A stretch of DNA of 64,000 nt from Catenulispora sp. GP43 (GCF_041260665.1 NZ_JBGCCT010000010.1:1-64000), one strand, 5' to 3'; positions 18,161-27,104 are shown, counted from the stretch's first letter. Numbers and translations are program-made. Notes: generated by a model not told the origin, from the sequence alone.

Positions 18161-19050
18161 CAATCCTCGTGAAGGCCCACGCCCAAGCCGAGGCGGCGGC
18201 GCGTGCCGCGGCGGTCACCATCAGAGAACTGACCGGACCGAAGGAGCACGGCGCGGCCGCTGAGCTCTTCACCCGGGTCTGGGCACTCGAGCCGGGTCAC
18301 AGCCTGATGCCCACAGGCCTGTTGCGGGTGATGGCCTACGAGGGCTGTTATGTGGCCGGGGTGTTCGACGACAAGAACGGCGATCGGCTGATCGGCGCGG
18401 CCACCGCGTTTCTCGCCTCGGACATGGAACTACGAGGCGGCATCCATCTGCACTCGCACCTCACCGGGATGCTGCCCGAGGCCGACGGCCGGCACGCCGG
18501 CTTCGCGCTCAAACTCCACCAGCGCGCCTGGGCCCTGAGCCGTGGCCTGCGCCGCATCACCTGGACGTTCGACCCGCTGGTGCGTGCCAACGCGTACTTC
18601 AACATGGCCAAACTCGGTGCGGACGCGACCGCCTATCTCGTCGACTTCTACGGCGAGATGCCTGACGGAGTCAACGTGGGACAGGGCAGCGATCGGCTCC
18701 TGATGAGCTGGGCGCTCGACTCGGCGCGCGCGGACGCCGCGGCGGACGGCACTCGAATCGAGCCACAGAACGAGGAATCCCTGCTCGGTGCGAACAGGGT
18801 GCTGCTCTCCGGGATCACGCAAGGTGCGATGCCCGACCCCAGCCCGCCATTGGAGTTCGGCGGTTCCCTGCTGTGTGCGACGCCCGCAGCGATCCAGGCA
18901 CTGCGGCGTGAGGCACCCGAGCTGGCGCGTAGCTGGCGCTTCGCTCTACGCGGTGCGCTGACGGAAGCCATGGGACGCGGATACCGCATCACCGGCTTCA
19001 CCCGATCGGGCTGGTACCTGCTGGAACACCGCGAGGAGAACGAAAGCTGA
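18157..19050 (+). CDS. GNAT superfamily acyltransferase (COG3375-like), putative N-succinyl/acyl-amino-acid synthase
   Basis: 297 residues from GTG 18157, which overlaps the previous TGA (GTGA); its own TGA overlaps the ATG of the racemase gene. The N-terminal half has a GNAT-like core (LFTRVWALEP...GAATAFLASD...HSHLTGMLPEADGRHAGFALKLHQRAWAL), and the motif TWTFDPLVRANAYFN-x-AKLGA is typical of the predicted GNAT family seen beside N-succinylamino-acid racemase/OSBS genes. In Geobacillus a GNAT enzyme of this context succinylates D-amino acids before racemisation. Proposed role: acylation of amino acids released by the dipeptidase. The acyl donor is inferred, not shown. Confidence 0.75.
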   Translation: MTILVKAHAQAEAAARAAAVTIRELTGPKEHGAAAELFTRVWALEPGHSLMPTGLLRVMAYEGCYVAGVFDDKNGDRLIGAATAFLASDMELRGGIHLHSHLTGMLPEADGRHAGFALKLHQRAWALSRGLRRITWTFDPLVRANAYFNMAKLGADATAYLVDFYGEMPDGVNVGQGSDRLLMSWALDSARADAAADGTRIEPQNEESLLGANRVLLSGITQGAMPDPSPPLEFGGSLLCATPAAIQALRREAPELARSWRFALRGALTEAMGRGYRITGFTRSGWYLLEHREENES

Positions 19051-20159
19051 TGAAGATATCCGGAGTCGAGCTGCGGCGCCTGACCATGCCGCTGCGCAGC
19101 CCGTTCGAGACGTCGTTCGGCGTGGCGACCGAACGCGACGTCTTACTGGTCCGCGTCGCCACCGAGGAGGCCGACGGCTGGGGCGAATGCGCCGCGACGA
19201 GCGAGCCGGTGTACTCCTCGGAGCACACCCACGGCGCGGAGGACGTCATCCGCCGCTTCCTTCTCCCCAGGCTTGCCGCCGCGCCGCGGGTCACCTCAGC
19301 GCTGGTGGCTGAGATCCTGGCGCCGTTCAAGGGCCATCCGATCGCCAAGGCGGCGGTGGAGGCCGCTGTCCTGGACGCCGAACTGCGGGCCGCCGGCACT
19401 TCCTTCGGCGACCATCTCGGCGCGGTGCGCACCTCGGTGCCGGTCGGCGTCTCGGTGGGGATCATGCCGAGTATCGCAGAGCTCGTCGACACCGTCGGCG
19501 GCTACGTCGGCGACGGCTACCGGCGGGTCAAGCTGAAGATCAAGCCGGGCTGGGACGTCGAGCCGGTGCGCGCCGTGCGCGAGGCCTTCGGCGACACACT
19601 GCTGCTGCAGGTTGACGCCAACACCGCCTACACCCTCGGCGACGCCCAGCGCCTGGCCGCTCTGGACCCTTTCAACCTGCTGCTGATCGAACAACCGCTG
19701 CCGGAGGACGACCTGCGCGGACACGCCGCACTGGCCCGTCTGCTCCACACCCCGATCTGCCTGGACGAATCCATCGTCTCGGCACGGTCGGCCGCCGACG
19801 CGATCGCCCTGGGGGCCTGCCGCATCATCAACATCAAACCGGCACGCGTCGGCGGCTACCTGGAGGCCCGGCGGGTGCACGACGTCTGCGCCGCGCACGG
19901 CGTGCCGGTGTGGTGCGGCGGCATGCTGGAAACCGGCATCGGCCGCGCCGCCAACGTCGCCCTGGCCGCCCTGCCCAACTTCACCCTCCCCGGGGACATC
20001 AGCGCCTCCGACCGCTACTTCGAACGCGACATCACCGAGCCGTTCGTCCTGCGCGACGGCGGCCTGGACGTACCGACCGGCCCCGGGCTCGGGGTCACGC
20101 CGGACCCTGTGTTTCTCGATGAGTTCACCACGGCCAGCGATTGGATCGCCTTCCCATGA
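19050..20159 (+). CDS. Enolase-superfamily N-succinylamino acid racemase / o-succinylbenzoate synthase-like enzyme
   Basis: 369 residues. The muconate-lactonizing subgroup residues are present: K161-x-K163 (KLKIK), metal ligands D189-A-N191, E214 (IEQPLPEDD) and D239 (LDES), and catalytic K263 (NIKPARVGG). The N-terminus LRRLTMPLRSPFETSFG and the stretch GGMLETGIGRAANVALAALP followed by LPGDISASDRYF are characteristic of the NSAR/OSBS clade. Absence of other menaquinone genes and coupling to a GNAT acyltransferase and dipeptidase argue for racemisation of N-acylamino acids over MenC function. ATG 19050 overlaps the upstream stop; GAGGAG lies 11 nt before it. Confidence 0.85.
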   Translation: MKISGVELRRLTMPLRSPFETSFGVATERDVLLVRVATEEADGWGECAATSEPVYSSEHTHGAEDVIRRFLLPRLAAAPRVTSALVAEILAPFKGHPIAKAAVEAAVLDAELRAAGTSFGDHLGAVRTSVPVGVSVGIMPSIAELVDTVGGYVGDGYRRVKLKIKPGWDVEPVRAVREAFGDTLLLQVDANTAYTLGDAQRLAALDPFNLLLIEQPLPEDDLRGHAALARLLHTPICLDESIVSARSAADAIALGACRIINIKPARVGGYLEARRVHDVCAAHGVPVWCGGMLETGIGRAANVALAALPNFTLPGDISASDRYFERDITEPFVLRDGGLDVPTGPGLGVTPDPVFLDEFTTASDWIAFP

Positions 20160-20183
20160 CCGGCCGTCGCGCGCGACGGTCGG
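20160..20183. terminator. Terminator hairpin at the end of the peptide operon
   Basis: CCGGCCGTCGC (20160-20170) pairs with GCGACGGTCGG (20173-20183) with one G-U pair, between the convergent genes ending at 20159 and 20205. The loop is minimal, so the inner pairs probably open. Confidence 0.5.
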
Positions 20184-20204
20184 CTGACCGACCTGGTGCT
20201 CGAC

Positions 20205-21323
20205 TTACCGCTGGGGCGGCTGATCGACCACGGCGACCTGGACGCTGTCGCTGTCGCCGTCGGACAGGAACAAGGCCAGTTCCCGCCCCTGTTCGGCGAT
20301 GGCGTTCCGATCGGCGCGGGAGATGCGGTGCAGCGGGGCGACAGTCACCGTGCCGGCCTGGACGCTCCACGTCGCGGCGACCCGCCCGTCGACCAGGACG
20401 ACGCGGGCGCCGGTGACCGACAGGCCGCGGTGGGCGTCGTCGATGATCCGGCTGCGGTCGTGGTAACCGAGGATCGCGTTGTCGAACGCCGGCAGGTAGC
20501 GCACCGGGGCCGGCGTGTCCGGGTCGGGGCGGGGCGCTTCCGGGAGGTCGAGCAGCTCCCGGCCGCGCTCGTCCCGGAAGGCGATCAGCTCCTCGCGGAT
20601 CGCGGCCACCGCGGCCGGCAGTCCGGCCAGGCCGCACCAGGCGCGCAGGTCGGCGGTGGCGGCGGGGCCGAACGCCGCCAGGTAGCGTCGGACCAGCGCC
20701 CGGCCGACCGGGTCGGAACCGTCCGAAGCCGGCGGGTCGATGTCCCGTCCCAGCCAGCAGGACAGCAGGACGTTGCGCACTCCCGCCTTGGTGCGCCACA
20801 GCCCGCGCGGCGGCAGCTGCGCCATCGGGACGAGCGCGGCGACGACCATTTCGCCCAGTGCCTGCGATCCCGGTGCCGGCCAGCGTTCGCCGAGGATCCG
20901 AGCGAGCTCGGCCATGGTGCGGGGTTCACCGTCGGCCATCACCGCCCGGCCTGCCGCGGCCAGCTCGTCGAGGTCGATCCCGTCGAGCTCACGGCGCCAG
21001 GTGCCCAGGACCCGCTGACGCAGCATCGCGTCATGGCGGGACCGCCAGGCCATCGCGTCGTCGGCGGCCAGGAGATGAACGGTGCGGCGCATGAGGTGGG
21101 TCCGCACCACCATCCGCTCGGTCAGCAGGGCCGACAGCTGCGCCGGGTCGAAGGCGCTCAGCCTTGACCAGAGTCCGACGAACGGCTCCTGTGGTTCTTG
21201 GGCCTGGAGGCCGCCGAGGTGCGCGACGGCGTCGAGGACCGGCATGTCGGCGCGGTCGAGCAGCAACTGCCGGGCCAATGTCGCGCGGTTGAGCGCCCGG
21301 GTGTTCAGGACCGCCGTCTTCAC
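20205..21323 (-). CDS. Winged-helix DNA-binding protein of the AlkZ/YcaQ-like (HTH_42) family
   Basis: 372 residues from GTG 21323. The family's winged-helix repeats and the QxQ catalytic motif (Q40-A-Q42 in HLGGLQAQEPQEP) are visible, as is MRRTVHLLAADD. AlkZ from Streptomyces sahachiroi is a DNA glycosylase that removes azinomycin crosslinks, and YcaQ/AlkX acts on interstrand crosslinks; many actinobacterial paralogues have unproven activity. A longer ATG start at 21461 adds 46 residues, but that extension runs through tandem repeats and is non-conserved in character. Convergent with the racemase gene, divergent from the chromate transporter gene. Confidence 0.8.
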   Translation of the reverse strand: MKTAVLNTRALNRATLARQLLLDRADMPVLDAVAHLGGLQAQEPQEPFVGLWSRLSAFDPAQLSALLTERMVVRTHLMRRTVHLLAADDAMAWRSRHDAMLRQRVLGTWRRELDGIDLDELAAAGRAVMADGEPRTMAELARILGERWPAPGSQALGEMVVAALVPMAQLPPRGLWRTKAGVRNVLLSCWLGRDIDPPASDGSDPVGRALVRRYLAAFGPAATADLRAWCGLAGLPAAVAAIREELIAFRDERGRELLDLPEAPRPDPDTPAPVRYLPAFDNAILGYHDRSRIIDDAHRGLSVTGARVVLVDGRVAATWSVQAGTVTVAPLHRISRADRNAIAEQGRELALFLSDGDSDSVQVAVVDQPPQR

Positions 21324-21454
21324 TGTCGCGTGCCCGCCTTCCAGTCTTGTGTCGCAGTGGTTCCCGATGGCAACGCTCGCAGGGGAAGCGGCCAGGATGT
21401 GGCCTGTACTCGGCGCATCGATGAGATAGCGTTCCCCCGGGTTCGGGCCGCGAT

Positions 21455-21506
21455 CGATCACCAGTGCCGATCACCAAGGTCGATCACCAAGGTCGATCGC
21501 CAAGGT
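21455..21506. repeat. Four tandem 13-bp repeats (iteron-like) upstream of chrA
   Basis: Consecutive copies: 21455-21467 (CGATCACCAGTGC, imperfect), 21468-21480 and 21481-21493 (CGATCACCAAGGT), and 21494-21506 (CGATCGCCAAGGT). They end 30 bp before the chromate transporter start and lie between divergent genes, so they may bind a regulator; a slippage-derived array is the alternative. Confidence 0.8.
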
Positions 21507-21535
21507 CGGTCCGCGAGATCAGGAGAGCGTCAAGC

Positions 21536-22726
21536 ATGGTGGATGGAGCCGAAGCAGCACCTCACCGAGCCGCCGTCGGGCTCGCGACGATCGCGCGCGA
21601 GTGGGGCCGGATCGGCTGCGTCGGCTTCGGCGGCCCGCCCGCGCACATCGCGTTGTTGCGCGAGCTGTGCGTGAAGCGGCGCCGGTGGCTGTCGGAGACC
21701 GAGTTCGAGGACGGGATCGCCGCGACCAACCTGCTGCCCGGCCCGGCGTCCACGCAGTTGGCGATCTACACGGCGTGGCGGCTGCGCGGCGGCATCGGGG
21801 CTCTGGTCGGCGGGTTCTGCTTCATCGCCCCCGGCCTGGTGGTGATTCTCGCCCTGGCCGCGCTGTTCCTGGCCGGACATCCCCCGCTGGCGGTGCGCGG
21901 CGCCGCCGCCGGTGCCGGCGCGGCAGTGGCCGCGGTGGCCGTGCACGCGGCCTGGGGTCTGGCGCCGGGTAGCTGGAAGCGCGCCGGCACGGCCCGGGCG
22001 GCCCGTGTCCGCTGGATCTGCTACGCCGGTGTCGGCGCGCTGGCGGCGGCGCTGGTCGGGCCGTGGCTGGTGCTGGCCATGATCGGCACCGGCTTGCTGG
22101 AGGTCGCCATCCGCACCGGACGGACATCGCCTCGGCGGCGGCGATCACGCGGCGCCGCACCGTTGCCGCTGGCTGCCGCGGTGCCCGCGAGCGGCGGCCT
22201 GCTCGCGCTGGCCTGGGTGGCGTTCAAGGTCGGCGCACTGTCCTACGGCGGCGGCTTCGTCATCATCCCCCTGATGCAGCACGACGCCGTCCACACCTAC
22301 CACTGGATGACCGACGCCCAGTTCCTCAACGCGGTGGCCCTGGGCCAGATCACCCCGGGCCCGGTGGTCCAGACCGTCGCCGTGGTCGGCTACGCCGCAG
22401 CCGGCATCGGCGGCGGACTGCTGGCAGCGCTGGTCGCCTTCGGCCCCTCGTTCCTGTTCGTCATCGGCGGCGCCTCGCACTTCGACCGGCTCCGCGCCGA
22501 TCAGCGCGTGCAGGCGTTCCTGACCGGCGCCGGACCGACGGTGATCGGCGCCATCGCCGGCTCGGCGATCCCGCTTGCGGCCGCCCTGCAACACGCGTGG
22601 CAGTTCGCGATCCTCGCCGCCGCCGCGCTGTGGTTGCTGGCGGCACGGCGGGGTGTCGTCAGTACCCTGATCACCGCCGGGGTTCTCGGGGCGGGCGCCG
22701 CACTGATCGGATGGCCGGTGGCCTGA
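21536..22726 (+). CDS. chrA: Chromate transporter, two-domain ChrA family
   Basis: 396 residues from ATG 21536, with AGGAG 10 nt upstream. It has two homologous CHR domains, each opening with a GG-F motif: GCVGFGGPPAHIALL plus NLLPGPASTQLAIY in the first, and VGALSYGGGFVIIPLM plus LGQITPGPVVQTVAVVG in the second. Ten or more membrane helices are expected. ChrA proteins export chromate using the proton gradient; family members also transport other oxyanions, so substrate is inferred. No chrB regulator is adjacent. The tandem repeat array just upstream is the only visible control element. Confidence 0.9.
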   Translation: MVDGAEAAPHRAAVGLATIAREWGRIGCVGFGGPPAHIALLRELCVKRRRWLSETEFEDGIAATNLLPGPASTQLAIYTAWRLRGGIGALVGGFCFIAPGLVVILALAALFLAGHPPLAVRGAAAGAGAAVAAVAVHAAWGLAPGSWKRAGTARAARVRWICYAGVGALAAALVGPWLVLAMIGTGLLEVAIRTGRTSPRRRRSRGAAPLPLAAAVPASGGLLALAWVAFKVGALSYGGGFVIIPLMQHDAVHTYHWMTDAQFLNAVALGQITPGPVVQTVAVVGYAAAGIGGGLLAALVAFGPSFLFVIGGASHFDRLRADQRVQAFLTGAGPTVIGAIAGSAIPLAAALQHAWQFAILAAAALWLLAARRGVVSTLITAGVLGAGAALIGWPVA

Positions 22727-22747
22727 CCACACGAAGGAAGGAACCCC

Positions 22748-23119
22748 ATGAACCAACTGCACGCCTACATCGACGCCTGGCAGCGCCACGACATCGCCGG
22801 GGTCCTGGCCACCTTGACCGACGACTGCGTGGTCGTGGAATGCTACGGCCCGGTCTACCACGGCCGACCCCGAGTCGAGCAGTGGATGCACGCCTGGTTC
22901 GAGGCCGGCGGCTCCGTCGACGAATGGAAGATCACCTCCCAGGCGGCAGCTGGGGACGCCCTGATAGCCGAGTGGGTCTTCTCCTGCACCTCGCACGGCG
23001 AGGCAGCCACCTTCGAAGGCGCGACCATCGCCAGGCTCGAGGGAGAGAAGATCGCCTACCTGCGCGAGTACGCCACCTCGGCGCCGCTCTACGACTGGAC
23101 GGGCACCTGGCGGGAGTAG
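22748..23119 (+). CDS. SnoaL-like / NTF2-fold small protein
   Basis: 123 residues, a single NTF2-like cone fold: YIDAWQRHDIAGVLATLTDDCVVVECYGPVYHGR at the start is the usual SnoaL_2 pattern. GGAAGGAA-type RBS upstream of ATG 22748, 21 nt after chrA, so probably cotranscribed. Such proteins are small-molecule isomerases, cyclases or binding proteins; the role here is unknown. Confidence 0.8.
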   Translation: MNQLHAYIDAWQRHDIAGVLATLTDDCVVVECYGPVYHGRPRVEQWMHAWFEAGGSVDEWKITSQAAAGDALIAEWVFSCTSHGEAATFEGATIARLEGEKIAYLREYATSAPLYDWTGTWRE

Positions 23120-23135
23120 AGCTGCGGAAGCCCGG

Positions 23136-23735
23136 CTAAAGCTCGCGGCTCGCAGCCATCGCAATGAGCGTCAACAGCCCTATCACCAGGATCTGCACCA
23201 CGATCGTGGCCTCCGCGCCCTCGATGACCGTGTGCACCCGGGCGCCCGGGGTTCCGTTCGGATCGGGGGTGAACGCCGTCCGCATCGGCGCCGCAAGGAC
23301 CGCCACCACGCCGTACAGCCGGCCGGCGAGCCGCACGGCCCGGTTCTTGTCGAAGGCGACCGCGACGGGTTCGCCGAGGCGCTTGCGGCGCAGCACCGCG
23401 ACCGAGGCGATGATGAACAGGACCACCGCGCCGACACTGGCCCACATCGCGAACCTCGCCAAACCGTCGGCGTCGTCGGCCGCTCCAGCCAGATCGTATG
23501 CGGTCTGGCCACTGGCGGTGAGCTGCCCGGAGGGATCCGTGAACCCCAGCACCCGGTAACCGACAGAGATCTGGTTCGCGCACGCGTATATAGAGAACAG
23601 GCGCACCGCGATGCCGATCAGGACGGTGGTGCGCACTGCCCGGACCGCCTCTTCGCCACGGTAAAGGGGCAGGCCAGTAGGGGGCAGGTCGCCGCCCCGG
23701 TCACGGACGCTGGTCGGGAATCGGTCGTCGAACAT
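23136..23735 (-). CDS. Hypothetical integral membrane protein
   Basis: 199 residues with four hydrophobic segments (about 35-57, 93-113, 140-156 and 176-195) and short loops, including an acidic AAGAADDADGLAR region and a basic RRKRLGEP turn. I recognise no family. It lies 12 nt downstream of the solute-binding protein gene on the same strand and is likely cotranscribed with it; it does not look like an ABC permease (no EAA loop). Convergent with the NTF2-like gene, with a 16-nt gap. Confidence 0.65.
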   Translation of the reverse strand: MFDDRFPTSVRDRGGDLPPTGLPLYRGEEAVRAVRTTVLIGIAVRLFSIYACANQISVGYRVLGFTDPSGQLTASGQTAYDLAGAADDADGLARFAMWASVGAVVLFIIASVAVLRRKRLGEPVAVAFDKNRAVRLAGRLYGVVAVLAAPMRTAFTPDPNGTPGARVHTVIEGAEATIVVQILVIGLLTLIAMAASREL

Positions 23736-23747
23736 CGGAGAGGTCCT

Positions 23748-25574
23748 TCACGGCTGCACGGGGATCTCGGCCTGGAGCTGGTTGAGGACGGTCTGCGCGC
23801 CCTGGGCGGACAAGCCGAAGAAGCTCTGGTAGAGGTCTTCCTGCACGACCTGCCAGTTCGGCGCTCGAGTGGGCAGCCAGTCGGCTTTCGCCATCCCGTC
23901 CAGGAAGGGCTTCAGCAGGGGGTTGCCGACTTCGGCCGCGGTACCGGAGCGGGTGACCGGCAGGGCGCCCGCACTGTCCGCGAACCGCTTCTGGTTCTTC
24001 GAGCTCAGCAGGAAGACCACGAACTTGGCGATCAGCGCCTTGCGCTCGGGGTGTGCCTTGGTGACGAGAAGGTCGTCGACCGAACCGGCCGGCGATGTCA
24101 GGGGCCTCGTACGACCCGGGACCGGCGCGACGCCGAAGGCCGTGCCCAGCGTGCCGGCCTCGGCCTTCTCGATCAGATCAGGTCCGGCGACGGTCATGCC
24201 CAGGGCCCCGGCGGCGAACTGCTGCCCGGGATCCGCTGAGAAGCCGGGGGACGTGGTCAAGCCCGGCTTCATCAGGTTGTCGGCCAGCCACTGGAAAGTG
24301 GTGACGTTCGCCGGCGAGTTCAGCGTCCACGTCTTCTTGGCGGCGTCCATGAAGTCGCCGCCGTTGCCGGACATCCACAGCTGCACCACGGCGGCGTCGC
24401 CACCCAGTGGCGCCTTGAGGCCGTAGCCGTCCACGCCGAGAGCCTTGACCTTCGCGGCATCCGCGGCGAGTTCGCTCCAGGTGGCCGGGGGCCCTGCGAT
24501 GTGGGCTCGGGCGAACAGACGCTTGTTGTAGAACAGCGCGTACGTCGAGCCGCTGAAGGGGATCCCGTACTGGACCTGGGCACCACCGGGGTCCGAGCCC
24601 TGCTCCTGGTAGTCGAAGACGGGCAGCAAGTCCGCGCTGACACTGCCGGGCAGGATGGCGCCGGCCGAGTAGTAGGAGGCGGACGCGTTGCCGGCTGCGG
24701 GAGTGGAAGGGGGCGCCCCCAGGACGAGGTCGGGCGTGTCCGGCCTTGCCACAGACCCCGAATCCACCGTGGACTCCATGGCGAGGTCGGCGGGGTTGTC
24801 GAAAGACACGTGCACGGTGACGCCGGGATTCGCGGCCTGGAACTCGGCGACGGCGGTGTCCCAGAAGGTTTTGGCCGGCGGCTGCCCGTCCTTGTCCGTG
24901 ATCGCGAGATAGAGGCTGTTCGGGTCGGGGGCGGCGCTCGTCGGACCTGACGGCGACGGGGTCTGGATCGCAGCGGGCGGCGGTGCGGCGTTCTGAGCGG
25001 GGGGCGAGTAGTTGGCGCCGCGCGCGGTATCGGTGGCGGCCACGACATCGCCGGTGTACGACGCGCAAGCAGTGCCGTCTTCAGCGAACTCATACGGGAC
25101 CACGCGGGTCTCGTAGGGGCTGAGGGTCACCGCGGCAAAACCGCCGGCTCCGTGGGGAGCGAGGTCGACGCCGACGTGGTCGGTCAGCGCGACCGATCGG
25201 GGGTCGCCGGTGTGATTGTGGAGCTCAATGTGCGCGAAGAAGGTGTTCTTCGCTCCCCCGGCCGATCCGGCCGATCCGTCGGATCCCGCAGGCGCCGAAG
25301 ACTCCGAGGACTCCGAGCAGTCCACGATCCGCTTGGTCACATCCGGCCCGGCGAACGGGAGCTGGAGCGTCGGCCAGCACGCCGCCACGATCAGAGCACA
25401 CACCACGGCCACCCCCACCAGCTCGGAGGGCCGTACATGGATGGGCCACACAAGCCGCCGCACACTGCCACGTCGGACGGCGGCGTCCAGGACCGTCGGC
25501 TGATCTGTGGTTCTGTTCCCCCGCTTGAAAAACACCTGAGCCAGGCTAGTGGCGGGCATCTCAGGGATACGCAC
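23748..25574 (-). CDS. Membrane-anchored extracellular solute-binding protein (SBP family 1-like)
   Basis: 608 residues in two parts. The N-terminal 60 residues are basic and lead into one membrane helix (ELVGVAVVCALIVAACWPTL, about 51-70), followed by a Ser-rich spacer and an extracellular beta domain (about 105-190). From about 220 the protein is a sugar-type periplasmic binding protein: AVAEFQAANPGVTVHVSF, YGIPFSGSTYALFYNKRLF, and the C-terminal FAVFLLSSKNQ-like and GMAKADWLPTRAPNW segments. No permease or ATPase genes are near, so it may act as a sensor or share a distant transporter. The AAC in the helix could be a lipobox. Confidence 0.75.
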   Translation of the reverse strand: MRIPEMPATSLAQVFFKRGNRTTDQPTVLDAAVRRGSVRRLVWPIHVRPSELVGVAVVCALIVAACWPTLQLPFAGPDVTKRIVDCSESSESSAPAGSDGSAGSAGGAKNTFFAHIELHNHTGDPRSVALTDHVGVDLAPHGAGGFAAVTLSPYETRVVPYEFAEDGTACASYTGDVVAATDTARGANYSPPAQNAAPPPAAIQTPSPSGPTSAAPDPNSLYLAITDKDGQPPAKTFWDTAVAEFQAANPGVTVHVSFDNPADLAMESTVDSGSVARPDTPDLVLGAPPSTPAAGNASASYYSAGAILPGSVSADLLPVFDYQEQGSDPGGAQVQYGIPFSGSTYALFYNKRLFARAHIAGPPATWSELAADAAKVKALGVDGYGLKAPLGGDAAVVQLWMSGNGGDFMDAAKKTWTLNSPANVTTFQWLADNLMKPGLTTSPGFSADPGQQFAAGALGMTVAGPDLIEKAEAGTLGTAFGVAPVPGRTRPLTSPAGSVDDLLVTKAHPERKALIAKFVVFLLSSKNQKRFADSAGALPVTRSGTAAEVGNPLLKPFLDGMAKADWLPTRAPNWQVVQEDLYQSFFGLSAQGAQTVLNQLQAEIPVQP

Positions 25575-25649
25575 TACTTACCCAAGCAGAAGCAAAGACA
25601 GAGCAAAGAAGGTACAGCTCGATCCGCTCCCACAGGCCATCGTCGAGCC

Positions 25650-26306
25650 CTAAGAAGTCAGCTTCGCCACCAGAAGCTTCGCCAGCTCCCGCTCAGCACT
25701 CTCCTCCTGGCCGGCGTTCGACGCACCCGTTTCGCTCCGGTCGACGGTCACGCTCAGCTCGTAGTAGGCGCCGCCAATGGTGAACTGGAGCTCGGGGTTG
25801 CGGCCGTCGGGGGTCATCGTGTCCATTCTGGCCTTGTCGCCGATGCCGCTGACCGGAGTCGTGGTGATGTCCGCGGGGTCGGGCGTGGTCTGGAAGGTGG
25901 AGGCCGGGACCTCTCTGAAGTCGGCGTTGGAGGCCTGCGTTCCCCAGCTGCAGCCCCAGACCGGGCTTCCGTCGTCCGCCGGGTCCTCGTGCGATTCGTT
26001 GTACGGGCCCGGGGTACCCACTGCGGCGGCCACCTGGTCCGAGCTCAACATCGTGCACGCGTCAGCCGGACGAGCGGGGCTGCCGGCGGCGGTGCTGGCA
26101 GGCGCGGCGGCGCTGCTGGTGGTGGATGCGGCGACGTCCGCGGAAGTGGTGGCCGCGGTGTCGGGCGCGCTGGAAGCCGTGCTGGCTGCCGTGCTCGCGG
26201 GAGTCGTCGCGTTCTGCGCCGTCGTACTCGCTGCGGAGGAGCACCCCGCCAGACCCAGAATCAGCGCGGCGGTGATCACGTGGTGTGTCCTCAGCCTGTT
26301 GTTCAT
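25650..26306 (-). CDS. Putative lipoprotein (DUF3558-like)
   Basis: 218 residues from ATG 26306, with a clear lipoprotein signal MNNRLRTHHVITAALILGLAGC (split here as signal plus lipobox LAGC). A long Ala/Ser/Thr linker follows, then a globular domain beginning DACTMLSSDQVAAAVG with a GCSWG motif, the pattern of DUF3558 surface lipoproteins. Expected on the outer face of the membrane; function unknown. An upstream ATG at 26384 would bury the signal and is rejected. Confidence 0.75.
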   Translation of the reverse strand: MNNRLRTHHVITAALILGLAGCSSAASTTAQNATTPASTAASTASSAPDTAATTSADVAASTTSSAAAPASTAAGSPARPADACTMLSSDQVAAAVGTPGPYNESHEDPADDGSPVWGCSWGTQASNADFREVPASTFQTTPDPADITTTPVSGIGDKARMDTMTPDGRNPELQFTIGGAYYELSVTVDRSETGASNAGQEESAERELAKLLVAKLTS

Positions 26307-26477
26307 GGCGGACAGTCCATCACCACGCTTCCGCGGCCCACCACGGTGGAAATACTTACATCGCCACGGTCCCGGGGTGTTCATAAAAGACCTGATTCAG
26401 AGACTGCTTCCGGGCTCAATGTCCCGCGGCAGTCGGGAATTCACCCAGCGCTCTCCCCGGCTCATCAGGGTTGGGAT

Positions 26478-27104
26478 ATGGCGCGACTGTTCCGCCCGGC
26501 GCGGATCGAGTACGACATCCTCACCGCGCGTCCCGATAGCGCAGAGGCCGCGGAGGCCGCAGACGCCGCACAATGCTGGACCACAGCGGCGGTCGATGCG
26601 GTGACACCGCATCCTCTGTCCGGCCTGGACTTGCTCAGGGAGTACGCGCTCGGCGTAGTGCCGCGGCTTCAAGACTTCGCCGTGCACATCTGGCCGGTCG
26701 GCCAGGGCCAGTCACCGGCCTTGCACCAGTCACCAGCGCTACTTTATGACGCCTACCTCCGGGTCCGTTCGATGATCCGCGACAAGGACGGCAACGCCCT
26801 GGCCAAGGTGCACGCGACCGGCTGGGTCCTGCTGCCCGGCGAATTCGAGCCCGAAATAAACCGGGGGATCATCGGGCTGGTCAACTTCGGGCTGCCCATG
26901 ATTCTGCGCTCCGTGGACCGGGGCGAATACGAGACTGCCCTGGCCTCGCTGATGAAGGCGCGCAGCACGGTCAATGCGGCTCTTCAGGCGGTGCTGAACA
27001 TCGCGGTCTCCGCCCCCGAGCCGCCATCGCGCGACAAGCTCGCGGCGGCTCTGCATGTAGCGCCGGCAGATCTGGACAACTGGTACAACGGCTTTCACTC
27101 GTAA
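26478..27104 (+). CDS. Hypothetical protein
   Basis: 208 residues from ATG 26478. No signal peptide or membrane helix. It contains an acidic Ala-rich stretch (DSAEAAEAADAAQ) near the N-terminus, a central YDAYLRVRSMIRDKDGNALAKVHATGW region, and a helical C-terminus ending in a small HTH-like segment (RDKLAAALHVAPADLDNW). I do not recognise a family. Codon use is typical for the window. Its stop lies 2 nt from the stop of the convergent sigma gene. Confidence 0.65.
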   Translation: MARLFRPARIEYDILTARPDSAEAAEAADAAQCWTTAAVDAVTPHPLSGLDLLREYALGVVPRLQDFAVHIWPVGQGQSPALHQSPALLYDAYLRVRSMIRDKDGNALAKVHATGWVLLPGEFEPEINRGIIGLVNFGLPMILRSVDRGEYETALASLMKARSTVNAALQAVLNIAVSAPEPPSRDKLAAALHVAPADLDNWYNGFHS

